A stretch of DNA of 40,446 bases, from contig NZ_CM001488.1 in assembly GCF_000233695.2 (NCBI RefSeq), forward strand, positions 3,252,896 through 3,293,341. Reading direction: 5' to 3'. Below the pieces are notes generated by a model, which made no database searches, was not told where the DNA came from, and saw only the letters and a list, made by a program, of their open reading frames with translations. Position numbers and translations under genes: made by a program. Position 1 is the stretch's first letter. Each line of letters starts with the position of its first letter. The stretch is from Desulfobacter postgatei 2ac9. Its GTDB lineage: Bacteria; Desulfobacterota; Desulfobacteria; Desulfobacterales; Desulfobacteraceae. This document shows, piece by piece, positions 35,084 through 40,446 of this stretch.

Positions 35084-36049
35084 ATGGCCAAACAGAAAAT
35101 ATTTGTAACAGGGCACAATGGCATGGTGGGCTCGGCGATTGTCCGTCAGTTGGAGCGAAAAACCAATGTTGAACTTCTCACTGCTGCCCGCACTGAACTG
35201 AACCTTCTAGACCAGGCAGCGGTGCAGACCTGGTTTGAAAACAATCCGGTCGATCAGGTGTATATCGGCGCAGCAAAGGTGGGGGGGATTCATGCCAACA
35301 ATGAATACCCGGCTGAATTTATCTATGAAAACCTGATGGTTGAAGCGAACCTGATTCATGCGGCACACCAGGCCGGCGTGCACAAGCTGCTGTTTCTGGG
35401 ATCGTCCTGCATTTATCCCAAACATGCGGAACAGCCCATGCGTGAAGATGCCCTGCTTACAGGGACTTTGGAACCTACCAACGAGCCTTATGCCATCGCA
35501 AAAATTGCCGGAATCAAGATGTGTGAAAGCTATAACAGGCAGTATGGACATGATTACCGCAGTGTCATGCCCACCAATCTCTACGGCCCCAATGATAATT
35601 TTCATCCCAAAAACAGTCATGTAATACCGGCCCTGCTGCGCCGGTTTCATGAAGCCAGAAAGGCCGGTAAAAAGCAGGTTACCGCCTGGGGAACCGGCAA
35701 ACCCATGCGTGAATTTCTGCATGTGGATGATATGGCTGCGGCCTGTGTCCATGTCATGGAACTGGACACAGAAACCTATCAGGCCCATACGCAACCAAAG
35801 ATGTCCCACATCAACGTGGGGTCGGGGGTCGATTGCACCATCCGTGAATTGACCGAAACCGTGGCCAAAGTGGTGGGGTTTGAGGGAGAGATTGTATGGG
35901 ATACCAGCAAACCCGACGGCACACCGCGCAAACTGCTGGATGTGTCGCGCATGAAGGCCCTGGGGTGGGAGGCATCTATCGGTTTGGAAGATGGGTTGCG
36001 TCAGACCTATGCCTGGTTTCTGGACAATATTAATAAGTTCAGACGATAG
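35084..36049 (+). CDS. fcl: GDP-L-fucose synthase
   Basis: This 321-residue SDR enzyme has epimerase and reductase activity and turns GDP-4-keto-6-deoxymannose into GDP-L-fucose with NADPH. The opening [20 protein letters not shown] is the family's cofactor loop. [18 protein letters not shown], the SSCIYPK serine motif and the catalytic [14 protein letters not shown] tyrosine/lysine pair are intact, as is [19 protein letters not shown] ribosome site precedes the ATG. It is equivalent to wcaG of enterobacteria. With gmd upstream and manC downstream it completes GDP-fucose synthesis from mannose-6-phosphate or mannose-1-phosphate. Confidence 0.96.
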   Translation: MAKQKIFVTGHNGMVGSAIVRQLERKTNVELLTAARTELNLLDQAAVQTWFENNPVDQVYIGAAKVGGIHANNEYPAEFIYENLMVEANLIHAAHQAGVHKLLFLGSSCIYPKHAEQPMREDALLTGTLEPTNEPYAIAKIAGIKMCESYNRQYGHDYRSVMPTNLYGPNDNFHPKNSHVIPALLRRFHEARKAGKKQVTAWGTGKPMREFLHVDDMAAACVHVMELDTETYQAHTQPKMSHINVGSGVDCTIRELTETVAKVVGFEGEIVWDTSKPDGTPRKLLDVSRMKALGWEASIGLEDGLRQTYAWFLDNINKFRR

Positions 36050-36084
36050 AATTTTTGTATGTTCGCTTTTCAAAGGTGTTTATC

Positions 36085-37494
36085 ATGATTCAGCCAATCA
36101 TCATTGCCGGTGGTTCCGGCACAAGACTCTGGCCCATGTCCAGAAAACTGTATCCCAAGCAATACCTGGCCCTGGCCGGTGAGATGAGCATGCTCCAGGA
36201 GACTTTGAAACGCCTGGAGGGGCTTGATGCAGACCCACCTGTCATTGTCTGCAATGAAGAACAGCGTTTCATGGCAGCGGAACAGATGCGGCGGATGGGC
36301 CTGGAAGATGTTACCATTATCCTTGAGCCTGAAGGCCGCAATACTGCCCCGGCCATCGCTCTGGCAGCGCTGCATGCGGTTCAGGCGGACAGGGATCCTT
36401 TGTTGCTGGTACTTCCGGCGGATCACCTGATAGACCATCAGCAGGCGTTTCATGCCGGGATACAGAATGCGCAAGTTCTTGCAGAGCAGGACAGGCTGGT
36501 AACCTTCGGGATCGTTCCTGACAAGCCTGAAACAGGGTATGGCTATATCCGTAAAGGGGAGAGTCTGGGTGACACCGGATTCTGTGTGAGCGGTTTTAAG
36601 GAAAAACCGGATGCGGCCAGGGCGCAAACCTACTTGAATTCAGGCGATTATCTATGGAACAGCGGCATGTTCATGTTCCGGGCACAAAAATATATTGAAG
36701 CGCTTGAACGGTTTCAACCGGATATCATTAAAACCTGCAAAGCGGCCATGGAAAATGGCTCTCAGGATATGAATTTTATCCGGGTGGACAAGAAAATCTT
36801 TCTGACCTGCCCGGATGACTCCATCGACTATGCGGTCATGGAAAAGACAGATGCCGCAGCAGTGGTGCCGCTGGATGCGGGCTGGTGCGATGTGGGCTCC
36901 TGGACCGCCCTGTGGGAGATCAGCGCCAAGGATGATAAAGGCAATGCCTGCAAAGGAGATGTGCTGGCCCTTGATACCAGCAACAGCCTGATAATGGCTG
37001 ACAGCCGGCTGGTGGCCACCCTGGGAATCGAGGACCTGGTCGTGGTGGAGACCAAGGATACCGTATTGATAGCCAGCAAGGACAAGGCCCAGCATATCAA
37101 GTCCATTGTAAAAGAACTCAAAGCCAGGGACCGGACTGAGCACATCACCCACAGAGAAGTGTTCAGGCCCTGGGGATCTTATGACAGCATCGATATCGGG
37201 GGCCGATACCAGGTAAAACGTATTACCGTCAAACCCGGCGCCAAACTGTCCGTTCAGATGCATCACCACCGGGCTGAACACTGGGTGGTGGTCTCAGGTA
37301 CCGCCAGGGTGACCAACGGAGAAAAATCTTTTCTGGTCACTGAAAATCAGTCCACATATATCCCGGTAGGCCAGGTTCATGCCCTGGAAAACCCCGGAAC
37401 CATCCCCCTGGAGCTCATAGAGGTCCAGTCCGGGTCGTATCTGGGAGAAGATGATATTGTGCGGCTGGAAGACAGGTATGGGCGGGTTGAGTGA
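36085..37494 (+). CDS. manC: Mannose-1-phosphate guanylyltransferase / mannose-6-phosphate isomerase
   Basis: This 469-residue bifunctional type II enzyme provides GDP-mannose. The nucleotidyltransferase signature is [20 protein letters not shown] at residues about 5-24, and FKEKPD lies in the middle. The C-terminal cupin with isomerase activity begins near [17 protein letters not shown] and includes the metal-binding [14 protein letters not shown] chose the ATG at 36085, which has an AAAGGTG site upstream, over an in-frame TTG at 36055 that adds ten unlikely residues. It follows fcl by 35 bp in the same direction and supplies its pathway. The gene looks intact. Confidence 0.95.
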   Translation: MIQPIIIAGGSGTRLWPMSRKLYPKQYLALAGEMSMLQETLKRLEGLDADPPVIVCNEEQRFMAAEQMRRMGLEDVTIILEPEGRNTAPAIALAALHAVQADRDPLLLVLPADHLIDHQQAFHAGIQNAQVLAEQDRLVTFGIVPDKPETGYGYIRKGESLGDTGFCVSGFKEKPDAARAQTYLNSGDYLWNSGMFMFRAQKYIEALERFQPDIIKTCKAAMENGSQDMNFIRVDKKIFLTCPDDSIDYAVMEKTDAAAVVPLDAGWCDVGSWTALWEISAKDDKGNACKGDVLALDTSNSLIMADSRLVATLGIEDLVVVETKDTVLIASKDKAQHIKSIVKELKARDRTEHITHREVFRPWGSYDSIDIGGRYQVKRITVKPGAKLSVQMHHHRAEHWVVVSGTARVTNGEKSFLVTENQSTYIPVGQVHALENPGTIPLELIEVQSGSYLGEDDIVRLEDRYGRVE

Positions 37495-37582
37495 TAAGAA
37501 GGGAGGGGCTTGACAGGTCGGATACTGATGCTATCATAGTGAATGATCAATTCTGGAAAAGATAGATTTACGGGGGGCAATT

Positions 37583-37798
37583 ATGGAGGCCATCAGACAA
37601 ATAGTTGATCTAAACAAATTGGAGACTGTTATTAACATTCCAAAAGGGTTTAATTATACCAAAGTCGAGGTCATTATTTTCCCTGCGGATGAACCGAAAG
37701 AAAAAAAAAGAAGTTTTGGACCATATGAAGGGAAAGGCAGCTTTAAGATGCATAGTGACTTTGCCATGACTGAATCAGAATTGCTGGGCCATGAATAA
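37583..37798 (+). CDS. Small antitoxin-like protein, 71 residues
   Basis: The protein opens MEAIRQIVDLNKLETVINIP, followed by KVEVIIFPADEP, resembling short antitoxin-like proteins that begin with a (Q)PIRQIVD beta strand and a VEVI(I/L) strand. The C-terminus is acidic (MTESELLGHE). A GGGGGG run eight bases upstream can serve as ribosome site. There is no toxin gene next to it; the following gene is an Rpn nuclease 54 bp downstream. It may be an orphan antitoxin or a stray half of a pair. The call is by pattern only. Confidence 0.5.
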   Translation: MEAIRQIVDLNKLETVINIPKGFNYTKVEVIIFPADEPKEKKRSFGPYEGKGSFKMHSDFAMTESELLGHE

Positions 37799-37852
37799 GC
37801 TTTAGTTCGGTAACCCTTGACTGAATCCCCCTCCGAAGGGTAAAATTCCATC

Positions 37853-38863
37853 ATGACAGACGAGAAAAATAACAGCAAGGTGGTCAATCCCCATGACAAG
37901 GTGTTCAGGGAGGTCTACGGCAACAAGGAAAATGCCCGCAGCCTTTTAGCCGACAAACTGCCGGACAAAGTGCTGAAGCTGGTGGACCTGAACAGCCTGG
38001 AGATCAGTAAAGACAGCTTCATAGAAAAAGAGCTGGCTGATTATTATTCCGACATGCTCTACAAGGTGAAACTGACAGACGGCAGCCAGGGATTCATCTA
38101 TGTGCTGTTTGAACACAAAAGCTACTATGATCGGTTTGTGCATCTCCAGCTGCTGGAATACATGGTCAAGATATGGCGGCTGCATATTAAGCAGCATGAA
38201 GAAAAGCCGGTCTGTCTTCCCATTGTGATTCCGCTGCTGGTATGTCACGCCAGGCAGGAGTGGCCGGAAAATACAGAGCGGCTGTCATCCTTGTTGTCCG
38301 GGCCGGTGGAGGAGCTTGCCGGGTACATCCCGGATTTTGCGTTTGAACTGTACGACCTGCACCGGTACTCTGATGATCAGATCAAAGGGACCATCATGAG
38401 CCGGGTGATATTGCTGCTGTTCAAACACATCAGAGATCCGGATTTACGACAGAAGCTGCCGGGTATATTGGCACTTATGCGTAAATTGATGGAAAAAGAA
38501 ACCGGGTTGCAATGGATTGAGGTGGTGGTCAGGTACCTGGCATCGGCCCTGGAAGATGATGAATTATCGGTGAAACAAATAAAGGAAATAGCGGAAGAGG
38601 CTATTTCTAAAGAGACAGGAGAATATATTATGACACTGGCTGAGAAATTAAAGAACGAGGGCAAGCTGGAAGGTAAGCTGGAAGGTAAGCTGGAAGGTTA
38701 CAGAGAAACCATAGAGCTTAGCATGGCCGTTAAATTCCCTGGAGACATCGGCACTGTGATGGCCAGGGTGAATGAAATTGATGACCTGGATACACTGGTA
38801 GAAATTACAAAGGCGATCCACACCGCAAAAGACATCTCGGAGATTCTATCCCTGCTGAAATAA
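37853..38863 (+). CDS. Rpn-family PD-(D/E)XK nuclease / putative transposase
   Basis: This is a 336-residue protein of the Rpn group. The opening NPHDKVFREVYGNKENARSL is the family's N-terminal signature. The nuclease core is clear, with the catalytic D in YYSDMLYKV and E-x-K in FIYVLFEHKSYYD. KLPGILALMRKLMEK and a hinge made of tandem GKLEGKLEGKLEG follow, encoded by a 12-base repeat. Unlike the two Rpn genes near 15-17 kb, its C-terminus is different. Members of this family promote recombination and are often near mobile DNA, as here. The gene seems intact; no ribosome site stands out before the ATG. Confidence 0.87.
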   Translation: MTDEKNNSKVVNPHDKVFREVYGNKENARSLLADKLPDKVLKLVDLNSLEISKDSFIEKELADYYSDMLYKVKLTDGSQGFIYVLFEHKSYYDRFVHLQLLEYMVKIWRLHIKQHEEKPVCLPIVIPLLVCHARQEWPENTERLSSLLSGPVEELAGYIPDFAFELYDLHRYSDDQIKGTIMSRVILLLFKHIRDPDLRQKLPGILALMRKLMEKETGLQWIEVVVRYLASALEDDELSVKQIKEIAEEAISKETGEYIMTLAEKLKNEGKLEGKLEGKLEGYRETIELSMAVKFPGDIGTVMARVNEIDDLDTLVEITKAIHTAKDISEILSLLK

Positions 38864-38918
38864 CATGAACCTTTTTCCATAAAATCATGGAATTCCGGGT
38901 AGAGTAGAGCACTGATTC

Positions 38919-38941
38919 GGCCGGTTTCTTCGGCCCTTTTT
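38919..38941 (+). terminator. Intrinsic terminator after the Rpn gene, inside intron sequence
   Basis: GGCCG, a seven-base loop, CGGCC and then CTTTTT form a terminator reading in the plus direction, about 55 bp after the Rpn stop codon. It lies within what I read as the expanded domain VI of the minus-strand intron. Confidence 0.65.
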
Positions 38942-39057
38942 ATATTCGAGACGCCTTGCCGCACGCGGCTACTACGTGTTCCAAAGGCCTTGCATCCTCA
39001 GTGCTCCCTCATCAAACCGTGCATACGGTTCTCCCGTACACGGCTTTCCGATGTTCT

Positions 39058-39587
39058 TCATTGTAAGGCTTGCGCCCTTTTCCACTTTGCGTAAGTTGGG
39101 ATTCTATACAAATACAACTTGTTGTACAGAAAATCTGTAGAAAACCGTTTATACCCATTTGTCCTGGTACGAACTTTATGCCGTACGCATAAATGCTTAC
39201 GGACCCTTTCTTCGGTAAACCATTTGACCCGAGCCATCACTTTCGTGCTGTGCTGGTAGTGAAAGTAAGCTGACCAGCCTTGGGTCGCATAGTTGATCTC
39301 ATCAATCAAGTCCGGCACCGATACCGGTGTTCTTCGGCGGTGAGTTAACCTTTTCACCGTTGCCTTGATGCGCTCTTCCGAGCGTTTGGATGGCTCAGTG
39401 TGTGGGTACCACTTCCCGCTTCGGGGGCTGCGTCTCATTTGAAATCGGAACCCAAGGAAATCAAAGCTATCTTGATAGGCATTGATTATCTTGGTTTTCT
39501 GATCATTGAGCCTGAGTTCGCATCTATCCAGAACCATCTTCACCATTTGTATCGGTGCGTCTATTTTACCTTTACAGAGTATCACAA
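39058..39587 (-). pseudogene. ltrA: 3' part of the outer intron's reverse transcriptase/maturase gene
   Basis: Starting just after the point where YADD would stand, the frame reads LVILCKGKIDAPIQMVKMVL, then LNDQKTKIINAYQDSFDFLG and FRFQMRRSPRSGKWYPH, a reverse transcriptase domain end. INYATQGWSAYFHYQHSTK is the maturase (X) domain. The whole stretch is one open frame to 39058. The part before LVILCK is not reverse transcriptase: it is the end of another group II intron read through in the same frame. The gene is split by that intron, and whether splicing restores it cannot be seen. Confidence 0.8.
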
Positions 39588-40446
39588 GTCGAGTAGCCCG
39601 AGGGAACCACCCCCTCAGGCCCTCACAGAACCGGACGTGAACGTCTCCGCTCATCCGGCTCCTATTGACCAGCCTATGCATAGAGTAGTCTCCAATGGGC
39701 AAACAAATTTGGCTGTCTTCGTGCAATTCGAGCCAGCCACTGACTTGCCCTTCGTCGATGTCCCCTAAAACGTTTGTATTTCCTTGTTGCCCAAATCACC
39801 AACCGGCGATCCAGGCACCTTAAGGCCGGGTAGAGTGCAGATTTATAAAACCTGCCATAGTAGTTAATCCAACCTTGAATGACAGGATTGAACATGTGGG
39901 CTAAATCTTCCAGGCTCTTGTCACTGCGCCTGGGCCAATTCCACTTTCGTGAGGTTTGCCGAATTGCTTTTGCTGCTTTATTGCTGACAGCAGGAGAAAA
40001 TTAATGAAGAATTTTCCCCATCGGTTCTTTGATTTCCGAGCACGAAATGTATAACCCAGAAAATCAAAACTTGTCAGGGCATAATCCTTTTGCCGGTCTG
40101 TATCCTTGCAGTAGACTATTTTCGTCTTCTCCGGATGTAATTCCAGTCCCACATTCTCCATTCGCTCATTCAGCTTTCTAAGCAAATATTCAGCCTGGGC
40201 AAGGCTTTTACAATGGCACACTGCATCATCCGCATAACGCTCAAACGGTGTGGCCGGGCACTGCCTTTCCATCCAGTTGTCAAATGCATAATGCAAAAGA
40301 GATTGGCCAGCAAGGGACTGATAACACCTCCTTGCGGGGTTCCCTTCTTTGGATGGAATAGTGTGTGGTCTGTCATCATCACAGGGGCTTTCAGCCACCG
40401 TTCTATATACAGAAGCACCCATCTGTCATCCGTGTGATACCGAACT
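39588..40446 (-). mobile_element. Group II intron (inner), nested in the outer intron's RT gene
   Basis: On the minus strand, right after a reverse transcriptase stop at 39674, the sequence shows GAGCCGGATGAGCGGAGACG and CGTCCGGTTCTGTGAGGG (39662-39618), the classic bacterial domain V region. A short domain VI hairpin (CCTGAGGG...CCCTCGGG) and the end CTACTCGAC near 39588 follow. The bases immediately after are the outer reverse transcriptase codons for LVILCK. The 5' end of this intron lies beyond the right edge. Confidence 0.8.
39674..40446 (-). pseudogene. ltrA: Inner intron's reverse transcriptase/maturase gene, two frameshifts
   Basis: The frame at the right edge reads YHTDDRWVLLYIERWLKAP, then KGTPQGGVISPLLANLF. 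A missing T in a run (plus strand 40295-40298) shifts it to LHYAFDNWMERQCPATPFE and the catalytic RYADDAVCHCKS, and on to FDFLGYTFRARKSKNRWGKF. A second missing T (39997-40000) shifts it again to FSPAVSNKAAKAIRQ and the maturase part MFNPVIQGWINYYGRFYK, ending at 39674. Restoring one T at each site gives a continuous, normal reverse transcriptase with QGG and YADD intact. So either the gene is dead by two very similar deletions, or the runs were miscounted in sequencing. Confidence 0.85.

Larger units (their letters stand above)
38899..39589 (-). mobile_element. Group II intron (outer), 3' part with reverse transcriptase end
   Basis: On the minus strand, after the reverse transcriptase gene, AGCCGTGTACGGGAG and its partner CGTATGCACGGTTTG (39046-39007) form a domain V-like hairpin. 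Then comes AGCACTGA ... TCAGTGCT (39005-38998 with 38915-38908), a domain VI stem, ending CTCTACTCTAC near 38899, a typical 3' end. The stem's loop is about 82 bases, much larger than usual. Upstream of 39589 the intron is interrupted by another group II intron, and its 5' part must lie outside the window. Confidence 0.7.

Noticed and set aside
39400-39768. 122-codon plus-strand frame across the nested intron junction
   Set aside because: It is antisense to the intron RNA structure and the RT gene; no coding evidence.

Overview
The window is a mosaic of cell-surface polysaccharide and protein-glycosylation genes, cut up by mobile DNA and decayed gene remnants. It is bacterial. The mix of Rpn-type PD-(D/E)XK recombinases, IS630, IS1380 and TnpB elements, group II introns, large multidomain glycosyltransferases and a DUF4214/RTX-like surface protein fits a mobile-element-rich Desulfobacterota (Desulfobacteraceae-like) genome. 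That placement is inference; no rRNA, tRNA or housekeeping marker is present to confirm it.

Layout. 1-420 is the 5' part of a group II intron on the minus strand that runs off the left edge. 634-1661 is an IS630-family element whose transposase is split at an A9 run. 1920-14620 is a plus-strand block: a DUF4214/RTX-like surface protein with its own terminator, then six closely spaced genes, three of them joined by ATGA overlaps. These encode a TPR-GT2 glycosyltransferase, a second GT2, a GT4, two proteins with an N-terminal domain followed by a long coiled coil, and a methyltransferase-like protein. 14598-19757 is a scrap yard: heptanucleotide repeats, an IS200/605-end-like palindrome, two Rpn genes sharing a nearly identical 172-bp tail, a broken four-helix-bundle gene, and an antitoxin/MazF locus whose toxin is split by a TnpB element. 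19760-23296 is a 1178-residue triple-domain glycosyltransferase. 23673-32878 is visibly AT-richer and holds a GT4, three sulfotransferase-like genes, a GT2, a HAD-type protein and a frameshifted IS1380 transposase. 32946-37494 is the GDP-fucose pathway: a decayed gmd-like copy, then intact gmd, fcl and manC. 37583-38863 holds an antitoxin-like small gene and a third Rpn gene. 38899-40446 is a group II intron whose reverse transcriptase gene is itself interrupted by a second group II intron.

How the genes work together. manC makes GDP-mannose, and gmd plus fcl convert it to GDP-L-fucose. The GT2 and GT4 enzymes could use such donors to build a surface glycan, which the sulfotransferases could decorate. 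The acceptor may be a lipid-linked glycan or the DUF4214 protein; the sequence does not decide. The two coiled-coil proteins resemble in architecture, though not demonstrably in homology, the chain-length rulers of O-antigen systems.

Many broken genes differ from an intact frame by one base in a short homopolymer, so some frameshifts here could be sequencing errors rather than decay.
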